Origin: Amia ocellicauda
Taxonomy: Eukaryota > Chordata > Actinopteri > Amiiformes > Amiidae
DNA: 64,000 nt
NCBI RefSeq assembly: GCF_036373705.1
Contig: NC_089852.1
Span: forward strand, 31,199,707-31,263,706
Direction: 5' to 3'
The notes under the pieces are model-generated. The model made no database searches. It was not told the DNA's origin and saw only the letters and a list, made by a program, of their open reading frames with translations. Each line of letters begins with the position of its first letter. Position 1 is the first letter of the stretch. Shown here one piece after another: positions 10,722-22,712 of this stretch. A program made the translations under genes and the position numbers.

Positions 10722-13700
10722 TTAGCAGGTTAGGATCTTGATGAAGGCTCTTCTGAACTCGATGTTGAAGGTGGTGTATATTACAGGGTTCAGAGCACTG
10801 TTTACATACCCCAGCCATGTGGTGGCACTGTACACCTCCGGAGGCACATAGCAGGACTTGCAGTGAGTGTTTAGGATGTGGGTCACAAAGAAGGGCAGCC
10901 AGCAGATGAGGAAGACACCTGCAAGAAATGAATACATGGTTTCAGTAATAAAATAATGGCATACAGATGTTTGGGCCACAATTGGTGTGACCGATCTCTT
11001 CTGTTTTCAAGGATCCTGCAGGCTGATCTGTTACTGTCATGTCACTGAGTCAAGGCTGAAGCTGCCGAACCCATGGATGGACAGAAGTCAATTAAACCAG
11101 TTCTGTCAGGCTTATGAAGGGAATTGATAAACGTGCGCTCCACACAGCAGCTCCACTTACAGCTTGTCAGAGGGCATCTGCAGAGAATGCACCAATTGAG
11201 ATTTAGCTTGTGTGTAAATAAAAACATATATGTAAATAATATATATATACATATGCTGTCTGCTCTGAGGACTGTTTAAATTGTCGCATTAAAATCAATC
11301 CCCCAGCTGGGCAGCTGGAGTTAATATCTGAATACCAGGACAGGTGTGCATGCAAGAGACTTCCAGAACAGGTGTTCCAATACTGCATGGAAAACTAAGC
11401 AAGATGCAGAGTTATGGTGCTGGTTTTGACTATAGCTCCTCCTGCAGTGTGCATCTGTGAATTTAACGGAACAACTACCCCCAACAAAAGAAGCAAATAG
11501 CAGAGGCTATAGCCACTTGCCCGCTCACCCAGGACGATGGCCAGCATCTGTGTGGCTTTCCGCTCACGGAGCTGCATGTTGCGGCGGCGAGGCGCTGGGC
11601 ACAGAGCGATGTGTGTCCTGCCATTAGACAGCTCCTTGACCTCGGAGGTTCTCTTGGCCCGCGGCCCTGGGCCATCCCTGGTGTCCTCCTCGCCCTCCTC
11701 TGGCTCATTCTCTGTTCTGGCGAAGGAAGCCTGGCTAATGCTGCAGTAGTTGTGCAGGTCCGCAGGGGGCAGGAGCTTGTTCTCAAATGGAGCTGTCTTT
11801 GGCTTGCGCCTTAGACACGAGGTCAGCAGTGTGGGGGCGGTCTGCACAGGCACCTCCCCACTCTCCTGCACCGGAAATAAACAATCATGCATGTTAATGC
11901 AGACTTTCACAGAGGTGACTGGTGTAAGGATGGGTGAGCAAAGGCCGAACAAAACACAACTTCATTAGAATTCGAATTATGTTTAAAGGAAGGATGCTCA
12001 GCAGCCAGAACGGAGGAACGTCAATGGCAGCTTGTAAGGATAGAACACTTTTTACTCTTATAATTATTAATTGATGGAATACATTGCCAAGTTACACTGG
12101 AAAGGCTGAAACACTTGCGATCTTCCAAAATACAGCATGGCACACTGTCGGAAGAGAAGCAAGCTCTAATGGTCTGAACGGGCTTTCCTTGTCACACATT
12201 ATTATTTCTATGTTCCTCAAAACTTCAGGGAACATATTCCAGTGATACAACTATTGCAAAATTGCACAGGAAGGAAGCATCCCTGCTGTTGATGCAGCAC
12301 TCTCACTGCTCAGAAATCACAAAGCCAACACTTAACTGGAAGTTTTATTTTGGTAGAAGCAAGAAGACTCTGGCAAATAAGCTGCCACTATGTTCTGAGC
12401 CTGTAATTTGCAACTAGTGGGTGGGCCAAAATTCTCAGGTAAAATGACCTCAATAGTTAAAGATACAAAATCAGCTGTAATACAGTCGAGTAATGGCATT
12501 TATAAATGCACAATGTATCATGCTGCTCTGCTTAATGCAATGGGCATGTCAAGGTCAGAGCCATTGCTTAACATCCAGCACTGGAAGCTATCAACAGTGG
12601 CATTTAACATGAAACAGTGATGTGGTCACCCTTGGAAAATGCTTATTTGTAGAAGTGAAACGTACAAAATGTTTTTTGAATAATTAACTGCACTGCGAAT
12701 CCAACTGGGCCATCAGCCAGGAAGGCTGCTGTTCATGCTTGTTCTGCTTCCCCTCCATCGATCTGCTCAGTTTAACAGCGCTGCCATTTACTACTCTGGG
12801 TCTACCTCCCAGCACAGAAGCTCAGCACAAGTCTTCTATCGCAGGGTTTCCGAAGCATCAGGTAACATGTCAACAAATAATTTTGGGGTCCGCCAAGCTA
12901 CAACACACAACTAATGAATAACAATAACCATCCTGGGTACACAGGAACAAAGACTGTACCTGATGTCCTTGAAGACTTCAAACAAACATCCTTGTCACTG
13001 AGAAGACAGCGTGATCTACTAATTACAAATCTCTCTGGCGTCAACTGATGCATTTCGACAAGCAGATGTGTTAATTACAGCTGTAACTGTGCACAGTGGC
13101 TCCAAGAAATCGTCATGCTCTTTAACTTCCAAAAATGACAATAGGCTTATTACATTTTCATCCCATCAGAAATAGCATCTGATTAAACAACAATCCAGCT
13201 TTGTTTTCTTACTGGTAAAGGGTTGCTCAACAAGTCATCATTCCTGGGAGTAGAAATGGCTACCTTTCTTTTCACAGACTGGTAAAAAATGTATTTACTA
13301 AACATACTGAAGATACCCCAAGTAAAAGGGAACATTTTAGACATTCTGTAGAGAGTATATCCAAGTTGAACTCGAAAGTTGTTTAATGTTTGGCTGAATG
13401 TCATTGCATTATTACTTCTTGCTAATTGTTAGCAAATCAGTAAGAGTTTTTTTATTGTCCAAGCAGGGATTTCCTGCAATAGAATCAGATGTTTATCGAT
13501 GTGAAAACTGATTTGGGTGCCAGTGACTCAATAAATGTGTGACAGGCAGCTTGCTAGGGTCACTCCATTCTTCTACGACTTCTCTGAGCTGCTGATAAAT
13601 AAGATAGCTTGCCTGGCGCCAGGCCCTGCTATCCCTTCATTGCCCATTACAGGTCGAGAGATTGTTGCAGCTGTGCGGTCAGGGAGAGCAAGAACAGATA

Positions 13701-14108
13701 ACGCGCCCCCTCAATAAAGGCATCTGCCAAGAAATACATAATAATAATAATAAATAACTCCAGGAGTGCTGGGAACAGAGGCATGCGAAAAATCTGACAA
13801 CGCGAAAGGAAAAAGAGGAGAAGTGAACCGAATGATCAATGAAAATGCATAATGCAGGGAACAGTTCATTGAAAAAAAAAAAAAAACATCAGCATGGTAA
13901 AAGTAACAATTAGATAAAATCTGAACCCAGAGAAACAGAATTCAATCCCTCCTTTATCAATAATAGAAAAGTGGAAAACAAGTTAAATGCATAAGCTTGA
14001 GACAGCCAGACTTGTTCAGCTCTTACTGCATGTCAGAGTCACTTGTTTGCTTGTTTTGTGTCACACTGAGTGATTTCCTTGATGCTTGAAGTGAAACAAA
14101 AATAGAAT

Positions 14109-14144
<36 letters not shown>

Positions 14145-17100
14145 CCAAGCAGTGATTTTTGGTTATCTTTTGCTGGAGAGACCAAGAGAAGCTCACTCAC
14201 TCACCACATTGATTTGAATGGGAGAGAGATCCACTTTTTCTTTGGATAAGGACTCTTTTGCTCCCTCGGTGTGCAGACACGTCTCCTTTCAAAAGAAAAG
14301 AAGCCACAGTCAGACTGAGGGGCTGTGTGTCAGAGGGCAGCATTAGCAGCACAAAATGCTTTAATCAGTTTGTTTCAGTCAGTGCCAACAGCTATAATTC
14401 TCTCTTCATAGGTGTACACCTTCAGATGCCCTGCAGACAAATCCCCCGTTACAAAGAGTTACAGCAGCTCTATTATTGAATGTGACAGCTTGTCAAGATA
14501 GGAGACACAGCTGGAGGAATAAATGTATTTATTTATCTATTTTCCTTTTTCCTTTTAGAAGCGACAATGCCCGGCATGCTACACTGTCATCCGCCCACAT
14601 TGGAAGAGTTGGAGGAAATCTCTCGCCTTCAGTGCGGCCCCTGAGCTCCCAGACACTGTGGGCCCTGCGCTGCCTTGTACTGCCCTGTGTGTCACAGGAC
14701 TGGAGATACGGCTCCTCGTACACAGCCGCTTGAGCTATTCCACATTTCAGAGCTTGCTGACTGCTTGTGTGGCAGCCATCACCCTCCAGGTTTGTTGGTC
14801 AGACTATATCAGGATACTACACAAATGTACACACAGTTGTAATTTCTCCATCAGAAGCCAGAAGACTGTGTCTGAGACCCCTCGGCTGCAGCTTGACTGA
14901 CTATTGCAGTGCTATACTGTGACTTTAGAATTTTTGGGGCGTTTCCCTCCCTACCCCCGACTGAGGGAAGCTCCCTGGCTCGGCCTTTCTGCTGGCCTGT
15001 CTGAAAGTGATGCGCTTCCGCCTTTTCCGCAGAAACACGTAGATCCGGATGTAGACAAGGAGGGTCACCACAAAGGGCAGGTAGAAGGATACCACTGAGG
15101 AGTAGATGACAAACTCGGGGTTGGAGATGGAACAGATACTGGGATCGTCTGCCAATGGAAGAAAAATAAAGGCGTGAAGGGGTTTGTGTTGTGGAAGAAA
15201 CGTGGGATAAAGCGCATTAAGTTTACATTTTTCATATGTTAAATTATTAACAGAATAAAAACACACCAACTATCTCTCGCTGTCTTACCTGTGGTGTTAA
15301 AGCCAAAGAGGAGGGGGCAAGAGACGGCAAAGGCAAGAATCCAGACAGCAGCAATCATGACAGAGACCCTCCTCTGGGAGCTGTGAGTGGTGTTGTATAA
15401 AACCGGCATCACAACTGCAGTGTACCTGAGGAGAGGAGAGGAGACACGACATGACATGACCAAGGACTCATCTGAGTCTCACAACAGAAGTCCAGTAGTG
15501 CCAGCCATAGTGTATGCCTTGTGTTCATGTTAAAACACATTGTCAAATTACTTTCAAGAGTTTAATTAAAATTGACCAGGGTTTTCTTTACTGAGAGCAG
15601 GTAAAATGCTCAGAGGTTAAAAAAAATATTATAATATTAATATTAATATTAATATTAATATTAATAAAAAGGAAAGTCCCTAGGGGAATGCTAATTTGCA
15701 ATGACCTGATTATCCCAGAGGAACAATACAAATCTTTTGTTCTTTCCATGAGAGAAGCAGAAATGAAGACAGAAGGTGTGGGAGGCGAGAAGAACCAGGA
15801 TATAAAACTACACATAAATGGAGAAACTCTGTCTGTTTTCACTGCATAACCAGACTGTACTAGGAGGAGAACTTCTGCAATTCAATCACGTGTGCCTTGG
15901 TGCTTCCCCCATGCTTCCTGAAGCACCTCCCACAAGTTGGATTGGCTTGATGGGCACTTCTTACGTGCCATATGGTCAACTTGCTCCCACAACAGCTCAA
16001 TACGGTTGAGATGCGGTGACTGTGCTGGCCACTCCATTATAGACAGAATACCAGCTGACTGCTTCTTCCCTAAATAGTTCTTGCATAGTTTGGAGCTGTG
16101 CTTTGGGTCATTGTCCTGTTGTAGGACAAAATTGGCTCCAATCAATTGCCATCCACAGGGTATGGCATGGCGTTGCAAAATGGAGTGATAGCCTTCCTTC
16201 TTCAAGATCCCTATTACCCTGCACAAATCTCCCACTTTACCACCACCAAAGCAGCCCCAGACCATCACATTGCCCCACCATGCTTGACAGATGTCGTCAA
16301 GCACTCTTCCATCATCTTTTCATTTGGTCCATGTCTCACGAATTTTCTTCTTTGTGATCCAAACACCTCAGACTTAGATTCGTCTATCCACAACACTTTA
16401 TTCCAATCTTCCTCTGTCCAGTGTCTGTGTTCTTTTGCCCATCTTAATCTTTTCTTTTTATTGGCCAGCCTGAGATATGGCTTTTTCTTTGCAACTCTGC
16501 CTAGAAGGCCAGCATCCCGGAGTCGCCTCTTCACTGTTGACGTTGAGTCTGGTGTTTTGCGGGGGCTATTGAATGAAGCTGCCAAGTGAGGACCTGTGAG
16601 GCGTCTGTTTCTCAAACTAGACACTCTAATGTATTTGTCCTCTTGCTCAATTGTGCACTGGGGCCTCCCACTCCTCTTTCTATTCTGGTTAGAGCCAGTT
16701 CTGTTCTGTGAAGGGAGTAGTACACAGCGTTGTACAAGATCTTCAGTTTTTTGGCAATTTCTCGCATGTAATAGCCTTCATTTCTCAGAACAATAATAGA
16801 CTTATGAGTTTCAGAAGAAAGTTCTTTGTTTCTAGTCATTTTGAGCCTGTAATCGAACCCAAATTGCTGATGCTCCAGATACTCAATTAGTCTAAAGAAG
16901 GACAGTTTTAGTGCTTCTTTAATCAGCACAACAGTTTTCAGCTGTGCTAACATAATTGCAATAATCAATTAGCCTTTTAAAATGATAAACTTGGATTAGC
17001 AAACCCAACGTGCCATTGGAACACAGGACTGATGGTTGCTAGTGTCACGGGTGGGGCGTAACGGGCAGTTAGCATTTAATTGATTGCACTTAATTGATTA

Positions 17101-20100
17101 TTTATGTCACTTATTGATTTAGATGTGTGCACTAATTAGTTATTTTGGTTGTCTTATTTAAGAAGTATGTTCTTTTACTTCTTTATGTTCATTTGTTTGT
17201 GGGTTATTAGGTTATTTATTGGTTTATTGATTGATTGCTTTTATTGCCAAACGCACGCCGCTGGATCACATTCCCACTTGGACTTACCTGCACATTGTCT
17301 CATTGCTCACCTACACCCATACCTCTCTTGTCAGTATTTAAACCCAGAGACATGGTCAGTTGGGGGTGTAACCTACTACTGAGCAGATGGAGGGTGTAGG
17401 ACATTTGACCGACAGCTAAACCAAGGAGGCAGAGGCAGAGGCAGAGGCAGAGGCAGAGGCAGAGGCAGAGGCAGAGGCAGAGGCAGAGGCAGAGGCAGAG
17501 GCAGAGGCAGAGGCAGAGGCAGAGGCAGAGGCAGAGGCGCTCCCCGAACATGAATTACAAAGGAAGCCTTTGGAAGCTGGATGTTGTCAAAGGAGGCGGA
17601 CACTTAATTGCTGGAGATGAGGGAGTAGTCTACGGAGTGTTAAATATTCTGCCTTGTTTCTTGAAAAACGGAATAGTTAAAAGAAAAGAAGCATACACAA
17701 TGTGGAGATTGAATCTTCTTTATTGAGACTTTTTGGATATTATTCCCTCTTGCTGTTTACCTCGTGGAGAAGGGTCCCTGTGCTGGAGTGTAGAAACTGT
17801 ATCTGCTTCGGCTCTAGTCCCTGTAGTGCAGCTTTGTGCCTGTGGAATACAAGGAGAAAGACAATCACGCTTGGGCTTGTGCAATCTGAGACTTGATATT
17901 AATACTCGTTTCTTACATGCAGTCTGTTTGGGGTCCCAGTTGGCCGACAGGGTCCCAGCACGGCCGAAAGACTTATTTATACCCTCTGAGTGAAAGGGGG
18001 ATTCTTCCTGCGCTATTGCACATTCCTGTGAATGAAAGAGACTATAAAGTTACTGGTTGCTGCTATTTGTATTTTATATAAGGAAATTGGGTTTTATCTA
18101 TTCTTAGTTAGCTCTCATTTCTTATTTTTGGGTAGGGTTTTTAGTAGTTTTAGCGCCCTGTTTTATTAAAGGTGATTTTTAGACTAGGTTTAATGTATTT
18201 AGTATCCCAATTTATTGTGTTTATGCTGGTACAGTCTGCATGTCCTGTCCTAGCTAATTGGAAATAAATTGTTACCTTTTGGAAACTTGCCTTCTGTGTG
18301 GTGGTGTTCTGGGGTCTTGTCGAGCCTGCCCAGGGAGAGAATTGACGGGGGTGCACGAGGTCCTCTTGTTTAACAAAGCAGGTGGCGTGGTTGCAAAGCG
18401 TGTCATCCCTAAGCACCCCTTAGGCAGTGACACTGATAATGGGCCTCTGTACGCCTATGTAGATATTCCATTACAAATCAGCAGTTTCCAGCTACAATAG
18501 TCATTTACAACATTAACAATGTTAATGCTGTATTTCTCATCAATTTGATGTTATTTTCAAGGACAAAAACTTTTATTTTCTTTCGAAAACAAGGACATTT
18601 CTAAGTGACCCTAAAGTTTTGAACGATGGCGTATCTCACAATATTTCAAAGTATGTATGATTTTTCTGTGTGTGAGTCGGTATTGAAAAGAGCAAAGCAA
18701 GACAGGTAAAAGCATTGACAAATCCATCAGGAAGATGAAAAGACACACCCACACTGGGTTGTGAAGGCTGTGGGTTGAGCCAGCCTGGCTCGCAGGAACA
18801 CCGGCAGCGATGGACAGTCCTGCTAATCTGATCTCATTTGCACTCTCCATGGCCAGCCTTATCTTCCAGTGCAGATTCAACTTAGGCTCTGTCTGACCAG
18901 GAGCTGGGGCATCGAGCAATGCAGTTTCCTCTACTATGTGGGGACACAGACCACAAAGAGACCCAGGGATAAGGCCATTGTTGTAAAGCCAGCATTTGTG
19001 TCTTGTAACCCCACATGGTATTCACTTAATGTATAACAATATGTGTATGTACCTTTACATTTTAAAAAATAATGCCAGATAGACTACCTTGGATCAGAAT
19101 ATATGTATATTCTGAAGTGTGAAATGCATGGTGAGGAAAACAGAACTGAGCTTCCATTTGTTTTGAATGGTTCTGCAGCACAGTTGTTAGGGGTGTGATT
19201 CACAGGTAAATAATATTCCATGCAGATAAAATCTTTACATCAAACAGATCAAACCCAATCCAATCTGTGGTGATTAACACCATCCACACCTTTCACATCA
19301 TTTAAAAGAGAGAATTAAAGATATAACAAAAGAAAAAACACCTGGTGCACATGCTCTTGAACTGATTATCAGCGGACTGTGCAGCATATGTAACTAAGGA
19401 TTAACTGTCGCTCCTAGGAAACCGCTTCAAAAGTTACATCCAGCAGGAGGGAAACCATTAATGTAATTTATAAAAGAACAGAGCTGAGTTCAGGTTAATA
19501 TCTGCTCTACATTAGACAATGTACAAGGTCTAAGGTCTTTATTTTGATTTCTCCTATGCTCCCTTTCCCATAGCCCTTGACTGTGACCTAACATCTTGTC
19601 TACACTCAGCTTTTACAATCCAGGATGTAAGACCTCATATATTGTATACACTTGTGTAAATTGGAATTTGTAAAATGTATTATGCTTTGAATTGCACTGT
19701 ATTATGTAACATGGAATTTGTAATGTCTTGAACTGCACTGTTTTTTTCACACTTTGTATTGTGCTTATATCTTATAAGTCACCCTGGGTAAGGGTGTCTG
19801 CAAATAAATAAATAATAATAATAAGGTCAAGGTGATTAGAGTTATACCATAATGGGATATGATATCAAGTAAGAAAATATGCATTATCAATTTCAGAAAC
19901 ATTTTCACACAGATGAAGTCCCAAGATTAAAAAACAAAGATTGGTGTGGTACTCAAATACCAAGACCTTATGACTGTATGTTCCCCAAGCACAAAAATGA
20001 TCACATCTGAGGATCCATGAAACTAGGGGAAAAACACTCAGGGAAATCCTGACGCGTAAATTTAAAAAATTGAATTAAAATGGCAAACAAATGTACAGAA

Positions 20101-20606
20101 CTATGTTCCTGCTCTTTCTTTAGATGGGAATTCCCCATGTTGACCTTCTTCAAACCCCCAAGGGCCAGAATGCTTCTGGTTTTCAGGACACCATGAACTG
20201 TTAATTAAACTAATTATTCTCTTAACGGAAGCAATTTAACCCCCCCCCCGTCCATTTTCCACAATAGACTCGCCTGTGCAAAAGTTACAAAACAAGGTCC
20301 CTGCAAAGTGCCAATGTGTCCTGGCAGAGCTGAACTGGCATCCATCTGAATGCAGCCGTCTTACCTGTCGATGCTGATGGCACAGAGGTTTAAGATGCTT
20401 GCTGTGCACATCATGACGTCCAGTGTCACGAATATGTCACAGTACACTCGGCTGAAGGCCCAGTCTCCGCCAACGACCTGTGCACAGGATTATGAAGAGC
20501 AGCTTTAGACTGTTACACTTAATGGGGCCTAGGGTGTATGTTGTATTTTCTTGCTTTTGCTGTACCATGTTTCTGGAAACTAATACAATTCATGACAACT
20601 GTAAAT

Positions 20607-20667
<61 letters not shown>

Positions 20668-21011
20668 ACAAAGAGAGAGGTGAACATACTTTATGCCTAA
20701 GCAGAAAAAACTGGAGCAGCTACCCTACTCACCTCTAGGTAGACCACCCAGGGCATGACTAGCGAGGCCACCAGCAGGTCGGCCACAGCCAGGCTGACCA
20801 CCAGGTAGTTGGTGGTTGTCTGCAGGCTCCTCTCACGCAGCACGGCCAGGCACACCAACACGTTCCCGAACACGATGGCGAAGATCAGCAGCGAGTACAG
20901 CATGGCATAGTAGTTGTGGTAGCTGTCCGGCTCCACTGTGCGGTTGGCTACCGGGCCGAGGAATGGGTCTGACCCATTCCAAGACCAGCCTACTACGTTC
21001 AACACGGCCAT
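10722..21011 (-). CDS. drd3: dopamine receptor D3, six coding exons, complete
   Basis: Class A GPCR for dopamine, coupled to Gi/o. Coding exons in gene order are 21011-20733, 20477-about 20365, 15425-15289, 15148-14955, 11865-11529 and 10918-10722. All have GT-AG borders and matching phases, giving about 418 aa (human DRD3 is 400). The N-tail has two N-glycosylation sites (NGS, NRT). TM2 carries LAVADLL, TM3 the amine-binding Asp in LDVMMCTAS, followed by the DRY motif (split over an intron). TM5 has the serine pair in [14 protein letters not shown]6 CWLPFF and TM7 NPVIY. The tail ends ILTC, the D2-family palmitoylated cysteine. [23 protein letters not shown] and [11 protein letters not shown] fit D3 better than D2 or D4. 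Loop 3 is long (ESGEVPVQ to [11 protein letters not shown]), as in D2-class receptors. The exon 4 donor at 14954 is the least certain border. Confidence 0.95.
12060..12225 (+). mobile_element. decayed CR1 LINE 3' end in drd3 intron
   Basis: Sequence such as GGAATACATTGCCAAG followed by TAATGGTCTGAACGGGC and TTCTATGTTCCTC resembles the CR1 3' UTR and terminal repeat seen intact at 5460-5523. It is heavily diverged and was identified by eye. Confidence 0.45.
14111..14143. repeat. (CA)n microsatellite in drd3 intron
   Basis: An uninterrupted CA dinucleotide run lies in the intron between drd3 coding exons 4 and 5. Confidence 0.95.
17043..18432. mobile_element. candidate solo LTR (about 1.39 kb) inserted in the Tc1 element
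   Basis: The insert begins TGTCACGGG and ends AGTGACA, so its ends are TG...CA with a 6-bp inverted match (TGTCAC/GTGACA). Flanking Tc1 sequence reads GGTTGCT on the left and CTGATAATGG on the right, and joins without loss if the insert is removed. The flanking 4-mers CTAG and CTGA could be a diverged target duplication. A TATTTAAA near 17335 and AATAAA near 18263 would serve as promoter and polyadenylation signal. No retroelement genes are present. Strand is undetermined, though those signals favour plus. Confidence 0.6.
17425..17538. repeat. (GGCAGA)n minisatellite, about 19 copies
   Basis: A near-perfect hexanucleotide array lies inside the candidate LTR. It explains the LCLCLC and PLPLPL open frames on the minus strand, which are not genes. 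Confidence 0.97.
19590..19825 (+). mobile_element. L2-like LINE 3' tail
   Basis: AT-rich sequence with repeated GAATTGCACTGTA and TGGAATTTGTAA phrases ends ATAAGTCACCCTGGGTAAG, then GTGTCTGC, then AAATAAATAAATAATAAT. This GTCACCCTGG...GTCTGC tail is shared by fish L2 LINEs and the SINEs that use them, and recurs at 32600. Confidence 0.6.
20606..20664. repeat. (GA)n microsatellite in drd3 intron 1
   Basis: A GA dinucleotide run fills part of the short (about 255-bp) intron between drd3 coding exons 1 and 2, some 70 bases from the exon 1 splice donor. Confidence 0.95.
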
Positions 21012-21247
21012 GGGGGGTGACTGGATACATCAGGGACCTGCTGCCAGCGAAGGGAAAAGACTGCTTTTACACAGGCTTGGACAGAGGCTGAGTAAGACAA
21101 CTGGACAGGGATGGAAGGAAGCAGTGATATGGAAGAGATCCTCCTCAGCCCTGGCTGAAAACCAAAAGCCCCTATGGCTCTCAGGACCAGGAGTGAGCAT
21201 AACTGGCATTAAGCGTTTCATTACATGGAATTGTAGCTAGATCCATT

Positions 21248-21583
21248 TGTGGTTATCTTTCGAGTTAGAAGCACTGCTCAAGTGGGAGGGGTTTTCAGTG
21301 TGCACGCTGGAAGACATTTGTCTATCAAAGCTGCCATTGGCCATTGTGCCCGTCACTCAAACAGGACTCTTCCACTTCCTGTTTGTTTAAAAGGTGACGT
21401 CGGCACATAACTTCCTTTTTTTGCTCTTCGCCTTGGTTCATGAAGATAGGTGAGAGCTTCTGTGTTTGTGAATAAGCTGTGCTTTTTAAATTTTATTTAA
21501 ATTAGCCACGCTGTTTTGTTCCGTCCACGCCATGGAAGTCCAATGGTGCCTCGGTTCATCTCGGCTTTCACGACTACTAGTCG

Positions 21584-21653
<70 letters not shown>

Positions 21654-22712
21654 CTAGTTTGCTGTGTTGGTTTTTGTCCACAGGACTTTTTCCTCCACAG
21701 CGAGAGCGCACACAGTGGCAGTAATAGCCGAGGCCGCCTGCCTCCGGGCTCTCATTTTTTGGTGGCGCAGTTTCTGAAAGGTGCAAGCAGGCTGAGGCCT
21801 ACCCATGCTCCTTCTCTGCCCATGTGGCGCCTTGATGTAGTTGCTGGACGCACTTTCCAAGGCCCCGTTTGAGCCTTTGCACTCAGTTGACCTAAGATTA
21901 GCGTAACTGAAGACGGCATTTCTGTTGGCAATCACATCAGCAAAACATGTGAGTGAGTTACATGCACTGTCCTTTCACCCTGCATGTGTCCGTTTTGCAG
22001 GAGATGGTTCCAGGGTTATGCTTTGGCCTAATCCTGCGTTCCTCCCAAAAGTGCATCTCCTTTCCATATCAGCAGGCCTATTGAGTTGATGGCTTTCCAT
22101 CCTCCTCCCTTCTCTTCAGATGGGGAGAGTAGGCAACACCAGTTGTGCCCCGTGTGGGCTCTCAGGTGTTATTTGGAGTGTACCAAGGACATTCGGCGCT
22201 TGGACCAATTATCGTGTCCTACGGAGCACGGACACGGGGCCAGGCGTTTTCAAAGCAGTGCCTCTCGCACTGGATTGTGAACACCATTACCACCATTATG
22301 AGTCAGCTGGAGTCCCAGTGCCTGAACACCTGGTGGCCCACTCGACTTGGGGTGTAGCCACATCGTGGGCCCTTTTTAAAGCCGCCCCACTGGCAGACAT
22401 CTGTGTGGCTGTGATTTGGGTCTCGCCGAACACCTTTGTTCGGTTCTACAGGCTGGACGTGACAGGCCCGGTTCCTTCTATTGGGAATCGGTTGCAAGGT
22501 CGCATGGGAGTTCTAGCTCCCGGCAAAAAGAGAAAGTCTTTGTGCAGACGTCACCTTTTACACAAAGAGGAAGCGGAAGGGTCCTGTTTGAATGACGGGC
22601 ACAATGGCCAATGGCAGCTTTGATAGACAAATGTCTTCGATGCATTCCAGCGTGCGTGCTGAAAACCCCTCCCCCTTGAGCAGTGCTTCTTTTCTCAGAT
22701 AACCACGGTTGC
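21248..22712 (+). mobile_element. DIRS-like tyrosine-recombinase retroelement remnant with inverted terminal repeats
   Basis: The ends (about 21248-21405 and 22545-22712) are inverted copies of each other over roughly 160 bases, for example AGAAGCACTGCTCAAG and AAAGCTGCCATTGGCCATTG. Between them (about 21840-22500) lies a degenerate tyrosine recombinase: TSAKHVSEL, then VSYGARTRGQAFSKQ, then AHSTWGVATSWALFK and NTFVRFYRLDV. The family has Arg in TSAKR and HSTR; here these are His (21946-21948) and Trp (22348-22350). The nucleophilic tyrosine in FVRFY is kept. Reverse transcriptase and gag are absent, so this is an internally deleted copy. A (TTA)n run lies at 21584-21648. Confidence 0.82.
21584..21648. 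repeat. (TTA)n microsatellite inside the DIRS remnant
   Basis: An uninterrupted TTA trinucleotide array; it produces a poly-leucine open frame that is not a gene. Confidence 0.95.

Larger units (their letters stand above)
15893..18632 (-). mobile_element. Tc1-like DNA transposon in drd3 intron, truncated and split by an LTR
   Basis: Minus-strand transposase remnants run from about 16968 to 15893. They show an N-terminal helix-turn-helix ([20 protein letters not shown]), the first catalytic Asp ([12 protein letters not shown]), a broken HGG motif and WGCFGGG, and [11 protein letters not shown] with the second Asp. The last part of the transposase and the left terminal repeat are missing. The right terminus, ending AAAGTTTTGAACG near 18625, is separated from the transposase by a 1.39-kb insertion (17043-18432). 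Several frameshifts make the element inactive. Confidence 0.85.

Noticed and set aside
17425-17538. Regular repeats that might suggest a CRISPR array
   Set aside because: The repeat is a 6-base tandem unit with no spacers, in a vertebrate gene intron.
17300-17603. Open frames encoding long LCLCLC or PLPLPL runs
   Set aside because: They are read-through of the (GGCAGA)n minisatellite in two frames, with no conserved sequence around them.
10722-21011. Receptor as drd2 or drd4 instead of drd3
   Set aside because: The [11 protein letters not shown] loop, NTHC before TM7 and the [16 protein letters not shown] helix fit D3. D4 has a different TM6-TM7 sequence, and D2 has a CDCNIPP-type loop.
21516-21872. 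Frame with a poly-leucine run
   Set aside because: It crosses a (TTA)n microsatellite within the DIRS remnant and does not match the recombinase frame throughout.
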